From Streptomyces sp. TLI_053 (GTDB lineage Bacteria; Actinomycetota; Actinomycetes; Streptomycetales; Streptomycetaceae): a DNA stretch of 64,000 nucleotides. This document shows positions 31,907 through 39,723 of the stretch, one piece after another. The DNA is taken from contig NZ_LT629775.1 in the NCBI RefSeq assembly GCF_900105395.1, positions 7,653,501 through 7,717,500 on the forward strand, in the 5' to 3' direction. Made by a program: the position numbers and the translations under genes. Positions within the stretch are counted from its first letter, which is position 1. Each line of letters starts with the position of its first letter. The notes below the pieces were generated by a model that saw only the letters and a list, made by a program, of their open reading frames with translations, did no database searches and had not been told where the DNA came from.

Positions 31907-32395
31907 CTAGGTAAGGTTCTTGCTCATCAGCGTGCACATCGTTTCGTACCGTCGGAGTGAGCCGTCCTCGGCCTCCACGTCCCACGAGTCGAGCTCGCGG
32001 CCGAAGGCGCGGTAGCCCAGCCGTTCGTAGAGCGCGCGGGCGCGCGGGTTGCTCTCCTCGACGCCGAGCTCGGCGCGGGTCAGGCCCCTGGTCCTGATCC
32101 GCTGCTCGGCGGAGCGGACCAGCAGCGTGCCGATCCCGCAGGACTGGAGCGCCGGATGGACGCCGAGCTGCCAGAGCGTGCCGGCGCCGGGCCTGACCGT
32201 GTAGTCGATGCCGCCGACCGCCACCGGGATCCCGACCGGCGTGCAGACAGCCAGGTAGTCGACCTCGCCCGCTTCGGCACGGCGGATCTGGTGGACCAGC
32301 TCGCGCACGTGCTTGGGGGAGCCGGCCCAACTGCAGGACGGAAGGTCCGCGTCGGTGAGGTCGCGTACTGACAGGTGCAACTCGATCCCGGCCAT
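31907..32395 (-). CDS. GNAT family N-acetyltransferase
   Basis: This is a 162-residue acetyltransferase with the acetyl-CoA loop GVHPALQSCGIGTLLV at about 86-101 and the ending NPRARALYERLGYRAFGREL typical of RimI-like GNATs. The ATG at 32395 has GGGAGG five bases upstream; the longer frame to 32443 is rejected. Acceptor unknown. It is monocistronic; the 298 bases upstream, up to the divergent small gene at 32694, contain no further gene. Confidence 0.83.
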   Translation of the reverse strand: MAGIELHLSVRDLTDADLPSCSWAGSPKHVRELVHQIRRAEAGEVDYLAVCTPVGIPVAVGGIDYTVRPGAGTLWQLGVHPALQSCGIGTLLVRSAEQRIRTRGLTRAELGVEESNPRARALYERLGYRAFGRELDSWDVEAEDGSLRRYETMCTLMSKNLT

Positions 32396-32693
32396 CGCCG
32401 CCTCCCGGTGACTCGTACGACTGCGGTAGTGGCCGCATCCCATTTCAGCAAGTCGGTTGCGGTGCCGTCCACGGGGTTGCGAAGCGGCCCCGACCGCTGC
32501 GGCCCGGTCGGAAGGGCTTGCGGTAGCGGAGATGTTGTTACCTCCCGTCCAACATCCGGGCGCGGCCGCTTGGTGGTGTGGTCGTGGCGGTGGAGCGCAC
32601 AGAGCCCCAGCCTTCCTCGTGTTGTGGTAGCCGCGAGCGGAGCCTGCACAAAGTCAGGTGCGTGAGCTTCCGGTGCTCCCTACGATCGCCGGC

Positions 32694-32939
32694 ATGAGCC
32701 TGAGCCACCATGAGTCCGGCGGTCTCAGCCCCTTGGACGGCCATGCCGTTCGGTGCCGGGAACGGGGAGACGCAGAGCATCATCGGAGCATTCGCCTCCA
32801 CCCGGTCCATCCCGAACGGAACCTTGCGCTCTATGTTCGGCGGATCGAGGCAGCGGGCTGGTGCCTGACGGAGTGGGCCTTCAGCGACGACGGGGCCTAC
32901 CGTCGCTGCTCGATGCGTTTCACCCGTACTGCCAGCTGA
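32694..32939 (+). CDS. Small hypothetical protein (81 aa)
   Basis: This starts MSLSHHESGGLSPLDGHAV and contains ALYVRRIEAAGWCLTEWAFSDDG, which reads like a real soluble domain. TACGAT at 32681-32686 lies seven bases before the ATG with no Shine-Dalgarno sequence, as for a leaderless gene. The 3' end overlaps the convergent membrane-protein frame by 43 bases. No family recognised. Confidence 0.45.
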   Translation: MSLSHHESGGLSPLDGHAVRCRERGDAEHHRSIRLHPVHPERNLALYVRRIEAAGWCLTEWAFSDDGAYRRCSMRFTRTAS

Positions 32940-33535
32940 TCACGCGTGCGTGGACGGCTGGATGCTCGCCCCGCATCACCGGTCGGTGGCTCCACGCCTT
33001 CCTGTGTCCGACCATCTGCCGCCCGGGCCGGGGCCCGCGCACGTCGGGCGGAGATGCGCATCGGTGGTGCCCGTTCCCGTGTCCGGTCGCTGCACGGCGG
33101 GGCTCCTGTGCCCGATGAACGGCAACCGACTCGGTCCGGGACGGCACTCGCCCTCAGGGCGGCCGCGGAGCGCACGACGGCTCTGTCGCGGGCCGCGGCG
33201 GGACGGACGAGCACACCCGCGCCGACCAAGGCGGTGACCAGCACCGGCCAGACCCGCGCGGCGGGCGGCACCGCGCCGACGCCGAGGTCCGGCGGCACGG
33301 CGAGGCGGACCAGGACGAGGGCGGCCGCCGCGAGCCACCACCGGCGCGAGCCGTCGGCGAGCTGGGGCCGCGTCTTGCCGGGCAGTGGCCGGCGGTAGTG
33401 GAACCGAGGCGGGGGCAGGGCCGGTGGTGCGGGCGGGGTGCGGAGACAGGTCCGGCCGGCGGGGCGACGGACGGCTCCGCCCCGCGGCCCGGCGCCGGTC
33501 GGTTCGAGGCGGTGTGTGACATCGGATCGGTTCAT
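32897..33535 (-). CDS. Hypothetical protein with two membrane segments, C-terminus doubtful
   Basis: This encodes 212 codons from an ATG with AGGAG three bases upstream. The Pro/Arg-rich N-terminus is followed by two hydrophobic helices (RRWWLAAAALVLVRLAV and VWPVLVTALVGAGVLV) around residues 64-110. Up to about residue 130 nearly every codon ends in G or C. Past about 33110 the codon usage becomes random, so the natural protein may end earlier in another frame (a frameshift), or the tail may be recent. No family recognised. Confidence 0.4.
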   Translation of the reverse strand: MNRSDVTHRLEPTGAGPRGGAVRRPAGRTCLRTPPAPPALPPPRFHYRRPLPGKTRPQLADGSRRWWLAAAALVLVRLAVPPDLGVGAVPPAARVWPVLVTALVGAGVLVRPAAARDRAVVRSAAALRASAVPDRVGCRSSGTGAPPCSDRTRERAPPMRISARRARAPARAADGRTQEGVEPPTGDAGRASSRPRTRDQLAVRVKRIEQRR

Positions 33536-33608
33536 GTGCTCCTGCTCCGCTCACCTGGTCGTGGGTGGGGGTGGGGGGGTGACGACGACCAGCTTTCCCG
33601 CTCGGCCG

Positions 33609-33682
33609 ATCCCTGCCATCTGCCGATCGGCAGGGATCCGGTGCCTTTTTCCGGAGCGAGAACCTGCCGATCGGCACAGGTT
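33609..33682. promoter_or_regulatory. Two related inverted repeats
   Basis: Site 1: ATCCCTGCC and GGCAGGGAT (33609-33637) enclosing the palindrome CTGCCGATCGGCAG (33620-33633). Site 2: AACCTG and CAGGTT (33661-33682) enclosing CCGATCGGCA. The shared core TGCCGATCGGCA occurs twice about 40 bases apart, between divergent genes, and looks like a paired operator. Confidence 0.55.
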
Positions 33683-33757
33683 GGCGCCCAGGGGCGGGGG
33701 CAAAGTTCTGAGCGAGGCGATGGACGCCGACCTGCCGGGGCACCGGCGTGCCGAGCC

Positions 33758-33817
33758 TTGACAGGTGGTTCGGGCACTGGGTTACTTGGCTCCGGCCAGG
33801 GCCGACCGAATGGTCGG
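33758..33817 (+). promoter_or_regulatory. paaK promoter with TetR-type operator
   Basis: TTGACA (33758-33763), an 18-base spacer and TTACTT (33782-33787) form a good promoter. Just downstream, CCGACC, four bases, GGTCGG (33802-33817) is a perfect inverted repeat of the kind bound by TetR/PaaR repressors of phenylacetate genes. Binding there would block transcript initiation or clearance. No TetR gene is in the window. Confidence 0.65.
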
Positions 33818-33840
33818 TAGTGAGTTCTGAAGGAGGCACG

Positions 33841-35238
33841 ATGAGCGGCGGAGCGACGGATCCGGGTACGCCCTCGGGTCAGGGAGGAGCGGTGCGGGCG
33901 CCGGCGCGTCTCGGCGAGGCGCCGCCGGCGGAACTCCTGGACGCCGGTGAGCGGATGACCGCCGACGAGCTGCGGGCGCACCAGCTCAAGCACCTGCGGG
34001 CCACGCTGCGCCACGCCTACGACAACGTCGAACTGTACCGGCGGAAGTTCGACGCGGCCGGCGTCACGCCCGAGGACTGCCGTGCCCTCGCCGACCTCGC
34101 CCGCTTCCCCTTCACCACCAAGGCCGACCTGCGCGACACGTACCCGTTCGGCATGTTCGCCGTCCCGAAGGAGAAGGTCCGCCGGATCCACGCCTCGAGC
34201 GGGACGACCGGCCTGCCGACCGTGGTCGGCTACACCGAGCACGACCTGGACGTCTGGGCGGACGTGGTGGCCCGCTCGATCCGCGCGGCGGGCGGGCGGC
34301 CCGGCCAGACGGTCCACATCGCGTACGGCTACGGCCTGTTCACCGGTGGACTGGGCGCGCACGCGGGTGCCGAGCGTGCCGGCTGCACCGTGGTCCCGGC
34401 CTCCGGCGGTATGACGGCCCGCCAGGTCCGGCTCATCCAGGACCTCCGGCCCGAGGTCATCATGGTCACCCCGTCCTACCTGCTCACCCTGCTGGACGAG
34501 TTCGAGCGACAGGGGGTCGACCCGCGCGGCACCTCGCTGCGGATCGGAATCTTCGGCGCCGAACCCTGGACGGAGGAGATGCGCGCGGAGATCGAGCGGC
34601 GGATGGACCTCCACGCCGTGGACATCTACGGACTCTCCGAGGTGATGGGGCCGGGTGTCGCGCAGGAGTGCGTGGAGACCAAGGACGGTCTGCACATCTG
34701 GGAGGACCACTTCTACCCGGAGGTCGTCGACCCGCTGACCGACGAAGTGCTGCCGGGCGGCGAGAGCGGCGAACTCGTCTTCACCTCACTCACCAAGGAG
34801 GCGTTGCCGGTGATCCGTTACCGCACCCGCGACCTCACCCGGCTGCTGCCCGGCACCGCGCGCCCCGCGTTCCGCCGGATGGCCAAGGTGACGGGCCGCA
34901 GTGACGACATGATCATCCTGCGCGGGGTCAACGTCTTCCCTACCCAGATCGAGGAGATCCTGCTGCGGGTGCCCGCCGTCGCACCCCACTTCCAGTTGCG
35001 GCTGACTCGCCGGGGCCGGCTGGACCACATGACGGTGCGGGTCGAGGCGCGGCCGGAAGCCGGGTCCGGCGAGCGCGAGGAGGCCGTCGGGGCGATCGTG
35101 CGGGGGGTGAAGGGCGGCGTTGGGGTGAGCGTGGACGTCGAGGTGGTGGACCCGTACACCTTGGAGCGTTCGGTCGGCAAGATCCGTCGGATCGAGGACC
35201 TTCGGGGGGACGGAGGGGCGAGCGGAGAGGAGGGGTGA
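33841..35238 (+). CDS. paaK: Phenylacetate-CoA ligase-like adenylate-forming enzyme
   Basis: This is a 465-residue ligase that activates an aryl acetate with ATP and joins it to CoA in the cytoplasm. The phosphate loop HASSGTTG (Ser119-Gly124), IRIGIFGAEPW-like and YGLSEVMGPGVAQEC motifs, hinge GRSDDMIILRGVNVFPTQIE, and the C-terminal catalytic Lys in VGKIRRI are all present; the length is standard. The ATG has GGAGG six bases upstream. The other paa genes (paaABCDE, ring cleavage) are not in the window, so it may serve a dispersed pathway. Regulated probably by a TetR repressor at the upstream site. Confidence 0.9.
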   Translation: MSGGATDPGTPSGQGGAVRAPARLGEAPPAELLDAGERMTADELRAHQLKHLRATLRHAYDNVELYRRKFDAAGVTPEDCRALADLARFPFTTKADLRDTYPFGMFAVPKEKVRRIHASSGTTGLPTVVGYTEHDLDVWADVVARSIRAAGGRPGQTVHIAYGYGLFTGGLGAHAGAERAGCTVVPASGGMTARQVRLIQDLRPEVIMVTPSYLLTLLDEFERQGVDPRGTSLRIGIFGAEPWTEEMRAEIERRMDLHAVDIYGLSEVMGPGVAQECVETKDGLHIWEDHFYPEVVDPLTDEVLPGGESGELVFTSLTKEALPVIRYRTRDLTRLLPGTARPAFRRMAKVTGRSDDMIILRGVNVFPTQIEEILLRVPAVAPHFQLRLTRRGRLDHMTVRVEARPEAGSGEREEAVGAIVRGVKGGVGVSVDVEVVDPYTLERSVGKIRRIEDLRGDGGASGEEG

Positions 35239-35306
35239 ACGGACGGAGGGGAGCGAGCCGAGGGACGAGGTCCGCCGGGCGGCAGCGGATCAGTCCGGGT
35301 CATGGC

Positions 35307-35720
35307 TCAGTGCCCCTGGTCGGACTCCAGGTTGAGAGTCATCCGCTTCAGGACGCCGACCGCGGTCCGGTACTCCTCGGGCGAGATACCGGCGACGGAG
35401 GCCGCACGGAAGGCGGCGACGTGCTTGCCGACCCGGGCGAGGCGGGCGCGGCCGTCCTCGGACAGGGCGAGGTGCTCCGTTGCCGGTCGGACGGCCCAGC
35501 CGTCGGCGAGGACGGTGGTAATGGCGTCGGTCAGCTCGGCGGGTGAGGCGTTGGCGGTCAGAGTGGTGAGGACGGTGGTGTCGGTCACCCGCGGGTGGGT
35601 CTCGACGACATTGAGCACCTGCCAGGCCAGTCGGGTGAGGCCGGACTCGGCGAGCACGGTGTTCATGGTGGTGGTGAGGGCCAGGTCGGTGCGGTTGAGC
35701 CAGTAGCCGATGGGTTCCAC
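35307..35720 (-). CDS. MarR-like winged-helix regulator
   Basis: This is a 137-residue protein starting MEPIGYWLNRTDLALTTTMN, typical of small actinobacterial MarR-like proteins. The DNA-binding part is LAWQVLNVVETHPRV with NASPAELTDAITTVLADGW. GTG at 35720 has AGGAGG five bases upstream and is preferred over ATG 35747. It is downstream of the NmrA-like gene with a 43-base gap and probably in the same transcript. The ligand is unknown. Confidence 0.72.
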   Translation of the reverse strand: MEPIGYWLNRTDLALTTTMNTVLAESGLTRLAWQVLNVVETHPRVTDTTVLTTLTANASPAELTDAITTVLADGWAVRPATEHLALSEDGRARLARVGKHVAAFRAASVAGISPEEYRTAVGVLKRMTLNLESDQGH

Positions 35721-35763
35721 GTCGTCCTCCTGAGTCGGTCGCGACATCGAGGGCGGTGCCGGT

Positions 35764-36609
35764 TCAGGGCCGGACGAACGCGGCGGTGTTCTCGCCGGCC
35801 CACTGGCGGAAGGTCCGCGCGGGGCGGCCGAGGAGGGTCAGGGTGGTGTCGTGAACGGGAGCGGGCCCGTGGGCCGCGGCTTCCCAGAGATTGAGCAAAG
35901 AGGTGACGACGGGAACGGGCATGTGACGTCCCATCTGCGCCTCGGCCTCGGAGCGGCTGATCCGCTCGACCGGGATCTCGCGGCCGAGGATCTCGGCGAG
36001 GACGGCGAGTTGCTCGCGGAAGGTGAGCGACTCGGGGCCGGTCAGGGTGGGCGCGGAGCCGGTGAGGGAGTCGCCGGTCAGGGCCTCGGCGGCGATGTCG
36101 GCGAGGTCCTCGGGGTGGATGGGTGCGATGTGAGCATCCGGGTGGGCGAGTTGGATCGGCAGGCCCTGGCCGATGAAGTGCGCCCAGCCCAGGGAGTTGC
36201 TGGCGAAGGCGTCCGGGCGCAGGAAGGTGCAATGGAGGTCGGAGTCCGCGAGGGCGCGCTCGACCAGGAGGCTGTGGCTCGCCAGCGGGTCGTTCTCGGC
36301 GTCGGGTCCGAGGACGGAGGACGAGGAGAGGAGGACGACGTGTTCGACGCCGGCTGCTTCGGCGGCCTCGGCGAACGCGTGGATGCCGGCGGGCTGGGGA
36401 TAGAGGAAGACCTGCTGGACGCCACGCAGTGCGGCGCCGAAGGACTCGGGCCGGTCGAGGGCGAGGTCGGCGCGCTCGATGCCGGCGGGGACGGTCAGCT
36501 CGGCGGGGCGGGCGCTGGCAGCGCGGACGGAGTGCCCGGCGGCGTGGAGGCGGGCGATGACGCCCCGGCCGACCTTGCCGCGGGCGCCGGTGACAAGGGT
36601 GGTGGTCAT
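35764..36609 (-). CDS. NAD(P)H-binding NmrA/SDR-like protein
   Basis: This is a 281-residue atypical short-chain dehydrogenase. The Rossmann start MTTTLVTGARGKVGRGVIARL binds NAD(P)(H); LSSSSVLG replaces the catalytic Ser region, and there is no YxxxK motif, as in NmrA-like redox sensors or quinone reductases (QorB-like). No Shine-Dalgarno sequence precedes the ATG. It is divergent from the MarR gene at 36772, a pairing that usually means MarR control. Confidence 0.83.
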   Translation of the reverse strand: MTTTLVTGARGKVGRGVIARLHAAGHSVRAASARPAELTVPAGIERADLALDRPESFGAALRGVQQVFLYPQPAGIHAFAEAAEAAGVEHVVLLSSSSVLGPDAENDPLASHSLLVERALADSDLHCTFLRPDAFASNSLGWAHFIGQGLPIQLAHPDAHIAPIHPEDLADIAAEALTGDSLTGSAPTLTGPESLTFREQLAVLAEILGREIPVERISRSEAEAQMGRHMPVPVVTSLLNLWEAAAHGPAPVHDTTLTLLGRPARTFRQWAGENTAAFVRP

Positions 36610-36771
36610 AAGAAGGAGTCCGTTCGTTTTCGTCGAGTGGTGAGGCCGACGGGGGCCGAGTGAGCGCACCCCGCCAAAATGGGTGTCCAGGTACATATGC
36701 ATGATGTCTTGCACATGTTTTCGCGTCAACACATATCTTCGCCGGTTCACGCATACGGATAGGCTGGCCGC
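36610..36771. promoter_or_regulatory. Divergent MarR-type control region
   Basis: An unusually AT-rich 160-base region separates the NmrA-like gene and a MarR gene. An imperfect inverted repeat ATGCA, eight bases, TGCACAT lies at 36697-36716, and ACATAT recurs at about 36693 and 36730. TAGGCT (36760-36765) is a -10 box six bases from the MarR ATG, implying a leaderless transcript. Confidence 0.5.
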
Positions 36772-37263
36772 ATGACGACGAAGCCCGGGTCGGGCGAGGG
36801 TGAGGACCTCCTGAACGCCGTGGGGCCGGCCTTCGGGCGGCTGCGGCGCTCCTCGCTGCTCGATGTCGAGGACCCGATCTCCCAGAAGGACCTCAGTCGG
36901 ACGCTGGTTCTGCGAATCGTCCAGGATGTCACTGGTCAGGACGGCCACGAGGTGACCGTCGGAGCCGTTGCCGAGCACCTGGGCGTCGATCCCTCGGTGG
37001 GCAGTCGCATGGTGTCGGACTGCATCTCCGCCGGATATCTGGTCCGCGCCGCCTCCCAGCAGGACGGCCGCCGGACCGTCCTGCTCCTCAGTCCGGAGGG
37101 CGAGGACTTGATGGAGCGTTTCCGGCAGTACCAGCGTTCGGCCTTCGAGCAGATCACCGCCGACTGGCCCGACGGTGAGCGGCTGGAGTTCGCCCGCCTG
37201 ATGGTGAAGTACGTCGAGTCCCAGGACGCCCTGCGTACCCGCGTCCGCCGCACCCACCGCTGA
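36772..37263 (+). CDS. MarR-family transcriptional regulator
   Basis: This is a 163-residue regulator. The winged helix is AVAEHLGVDPSVGSRMVSDCISAGYLVRAASQQDGRRTVLLLSPEG (residues 64-108 approximately), with helical dimerisation arms on both sides. It probably represses itself and the divergent NmrA-like gene through the AT-rich region between them. No ribosome binding site; leaderless promoter. Confidence 0.87.
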   Translation: MTTKPGSGEGEDLLNAVGPAFGRLRRSSLLDVEDPISQKDLSRTLVLRIVQDVTGQDGHEVTVGAVAEHLGVDPSVGSRMVSDCISAGYLVRAASQQDGRRTVLLLSPEGEDLMERFRQYQRSAFEQITADWPDGERLEFARLMVKYVESQDALRTRVRRTHR

Positions 37264-37340
37264 ACTCGGCCGCATCGTCAACGGCGGACCGCCCTCCTCG
37301 GCTTGACGTGCCGGCCCCGTGGGATGTCTACGATGAGGAC

Positions 37341-37697
37341 ATGAGCGGGAGCCTCCAGGTATCAGGTGCACATGCCTCGCAGTTGGCCGAGGGGGATGAA
37401 CGGCTGGATGTCGCTGCCGGGATCCTTGCCCTGTTGGCCGACCGGACCCGGCTCGCGCTGCTGCAGCGGTTGAGCGAGGGGGAGGCCGATGTGACGACCC
37501 TGACCGAGGCGGCCGGTGCGGCGCGTCCGTCGGTGAGCCAGCACCTCGGCAAGCTGAGGCTGGCCGGGCTGGTGTCCACGCGCAAGGACGGGCGCCGGGT
37601 CGTGTACGCGCTGCGGCACGGGCACCTGCGGCGGCTGGTCCAGGAGGCGCTCAGTGCGGCCGACCACCAGATCAGCGGACTGCCGCCGCACGACTGA
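37341..37697 (+). CDS. ArsR/SmtB-family regulator
   Basis: This is a 118-residue repressor with a central winged helix (LADRTRLALLQRLSEGEADVT, then ARPSVSQHLGKLRLAGLV, wing STRKDGRRVVYALR). No CxC-type metal site in the recognition helix; HGHLRRLVQEALSAADHQ near the C-terminus could supply His/Asp ligands, as in alpha-5-site sensors. TACGAT at 37329-37334 precedes the ATG by six bases (leaderless). It is followed by an MFS exporter it may control. Confidence 0.85.
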   Translation: MSGSLQVSGAHASQLAEGDERLDVAAGILALLADRTRLALLQRLSEGEADVTTLTEAAGAARPSVSQHLGKLRLAGLVSTRKDGRRVVYALRHGHLRRLVQEALSAADHQISGLPPHD

Positions 37698-37718
37698 GCC
37701 CCGCCGCGCCGCCTCCTG

Positions 37719-37740
37719 AGGCCTCTTGGGAGGCCTTTCG
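37719..37740. terminator. Weak hairpin after ArsR gene
   Basis: AGGCCT, six-base loop, AGGCCT followed by TTTCG, 21 bases past the stop. It would reduce read-through into the MFS gene. Confidence 0.4.
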
Positions 37741-37839
37741 CGCCCAATGGGTGCACGCGTACGCACATGTTGTCCTATCCTGGAGGGGACCCCACCGGCC
37801 CGCGCCGCCCCGGCGCGCTCCGCACGAACGGAGTCCCCG

Positions 37840-39270
37840 ATGCTGTCCGTCCTCCGTAATCGCACCTACCGGCACCTGTTCGTCGCCCAGGTCGTCGCCC
37901 TCGCCGGGACGGGCCTGGCCACCGTGGCACTGGGTCTGCTCGCCTACGATCTCGCCGGGGCCGAGGCCGGGTCGGTGCTCGGCACGGCGTTGGCGATCAA
38001 GATGGTCGCCTACGTCGGTATCGCCCCGGTCGTGGCCGCGCTCGCGCACCGGATCCCGCGCCGCCGGCTGCTGGTCGCCGCCGACCTGGCCCGTGCGGGC
38101 GTGGCGCTCGCGCTGCCGTTCGTCGGCTCGGTGTGGCAGGTCTACCTGCTGATCTTCGTTCTCCAGGCGGCCTCGGCCACCTTCACCCCGGCCTTCCAAT
38201 CGGTGATCCCCGACGTGCTGCCCGAGGAGCGCGACTACACCCGGGCGCTGTCGCTGTCCCGGCTCGCCTACGACACGGAGACCCTGGTCAGTCCGGTGCT
38301 GGCAGCCGCGTTGCTGGCGCTGGTCGGGTACCGGTGGCTGTTCTGGGGGACGGTGGTCGGCTTCCTCGCCTCGGCGGTCCTCGTCGTCTCGGTGGTGCTG
38401 CCCGGTGCGGTCCTGGCGGCGCGGAGCAACCGCGACCCGGTCGATGCCGACGACGCCCGGGGAGTCGGCGCCCGTTCGGTCGCCGCACGCTCCCTGGCCG
38501 GGATCCGGCTCTTCCTCTCCGTGCCGCGCCTGCGGGCGCTGCTCGCCCTGGACCTCGCGGTGGCGGCCGGTGGCGCCATGGTGATCGTCAACACGGTCGT
38601 CTACGTCCGCGAGGAACTGGGCCGCTCGGCGGGCGACGTCCCGCTCGCCCTCGGCGCGTACGGCGGAGGCTCGATGCTGGTCGCGCTGCTGCTGCCCCGG
38701 GTGCTGGACCGGGTCGCCGACCGAACGGTGATGCTGCCGGCCGCCTTCGCCGTCGCGGGCCTGCTCGCCGTCCTGGCGGCCGTCACCACCGCGGGCGGCG
38801 GGGCGTGGCGCTGGCCCGCGCTGCTCGCCCTGTGGGCCGGGCTCGGTGCGGCGGGTTCACTGATCCTGACGCCGGGCGGACGCCTGCTGCGGTCCGCCGT
38901 TCCACCGGCCGACCTTCCGGCGGCCTTCGCCGCGCAGTTCTCGCTCACTCACGTCTGCTGGCTGCTCGCGTACCCGCTGGCCGGCTGGCTCGGTGCCACC
39001 GCCGGGCTCCCCGCGGCCACGGTCGCGCTCGCCGTCCTCGCCCTGGTGTCGGCGGTCCTCGCAACCCGGGCCTGGCGCACCGGGGCCACCGTCGCCAGCC
39101 CTGTCGCCGGCCCTGCTGCCGGTCCTGTCGCCGGCCCGGTGGCGATCACCGTGACGGTTCGCCCTCACCGCCGCCAGGTCCGTCGACCCGTCCACCGGCT
39201 CCCCCTGCACGCCCCGTCCGGCCGGGCCCTGGTCCGGCATCACCACCACCGCCACCCCGCGGCCCACTGA
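37840..39270 (+). CDS. MFS transporter with His-rich C-terminus
   Basis: This is a 476-residue membrane protein with about twelve helices. The motif LAHRIPRRRLLVAADLAR between helices 2 and 3 is the MFS motif A. The C-terminal 40 residues are basic and contain HHHHRH, a possible metal-binding tail. GGAG lies six bases before the ATG. ArsR-MFS pairs commonly export metals or drugs. A GTGC...GCAC repeat at about 37751-37766 could be the ArsR operator; this is an inference. Confidence 0.85.
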   Translation: MLSVLRNRTYRHLFVAQVVALAGTGLATVALGLLAYDLAGAEAGSVLGTALAIKMVAYVGIAPVVAALAHRIPRRRLLVAADLARAGVALALPFVGSVWQVYLLIFVLQAASATFTPAFQSVIPDVLPEERDYTRALSLSRLAYDTETLVSPVLAAALLALVGYRWLFWGTVVGFLASAVLVVSVVLPGAVLAARSNRDPVDADDARGVGARSVAARSLAGIRLFLSVPRLRALLALDLAVAAGGAMVIVNTVVYVREELGRSAGDVPLALGAYGGGSMLVALLLPRVLDRVADRTVMLPAAFAVAGLLAVLAAVTTAGGGAWRWPALLALWAGLGAAGSLILTPGGRLLRSAVPPADLPAAFAAQFSLTHVCWLLAYPLAGWLGATAGLPAATVALAVLALVSAVLATRAWRTGATVASPVAGPAAGPVAGPVAITVTVRPHRRQVRRPVHRLPLHAPSGRALVRHHHHRHPAAH

Positions 39271-39285
39271 CAAGGACCGCCCACC

Positions 39286-39317
39286 GCGCCCCCGGAAGCC
39301 TTCGCTCCCGGGGGCGC
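39286..39317. terminator. Hairpin terminator after MFS gene
   Basis: Arms GCGCCCCCGG and CCGGGGGCGC with a 12-nt loop, 15 bases beyond the stop codon. Confidence 0.7.
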
Positions 39318-39621
39318 TGCACGTTCGGCCGCGCCCGGCCGCGCCCGGCCATGTCCGGACCCGCAGTCGGACCCGCGTCCGGCCTGTGTGCGCACCCCAT
39401 GGTCCGGGTGACGTCCGGTCGTCGAAGTCGTTGCTCCGAGCGGGGATTCCGGGTGGAGGTTCAGGCTGGGCGGCCGCGCGGGGCGGGTGGTGCGCGCCGG
39501 CTCTCGGTCGGTCTGTGAGCATCCGTGGCGGGTGGAAGACTCGGCAGGCCCGGCGGCCGGGTCGCCTCGTACGGTCCGCTGTGCCGACCAGGGAGGATGC
39601 GCATTGACGCCCGACCGGCGG
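39318..39621. other. Intergenic region without a supported gene
   Basis: About 300 bases between the MFS terminator and the gal control region. Open frames here run in several frames with no start signal and no protein-like composition. I see nothing functional in it. Confidence 0.5.
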
Positions 39622-39690
39622 CCGATTTCGGAATCGGGGTGGACCCAGGGCTCGCATGTTGATTCATGTTCGATATTGTTTGTTCATGTG
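39622..39690 (+). promoter_or_regulatory. Control region of the galTK operon
   Basis: An inverted repeat CCGATT-TCGG-AATCGG (39622-39637) is followed by an AT-rich stretch with CATGTT at 39655, CATGTT at 39665 and CATGTG at 39685. These direct repeats are 10 and 20 bases apart, on one face of the helix, as used by DeoR-family sugar repressors. GATATT (39672-39677) may be the -10. Confidence 0.5.
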
Positions 39691-39723
39691 GTTGAAGGGA
39701 AGCCCCAGGAGAGGGAGCACGTC

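Noticed and set aside
33841..35238. Part of a complete phenylacetate catabolic cluster
   Set aside because: No paaABCDE, hydratase or ring-opening genes are in the neighbourhood.
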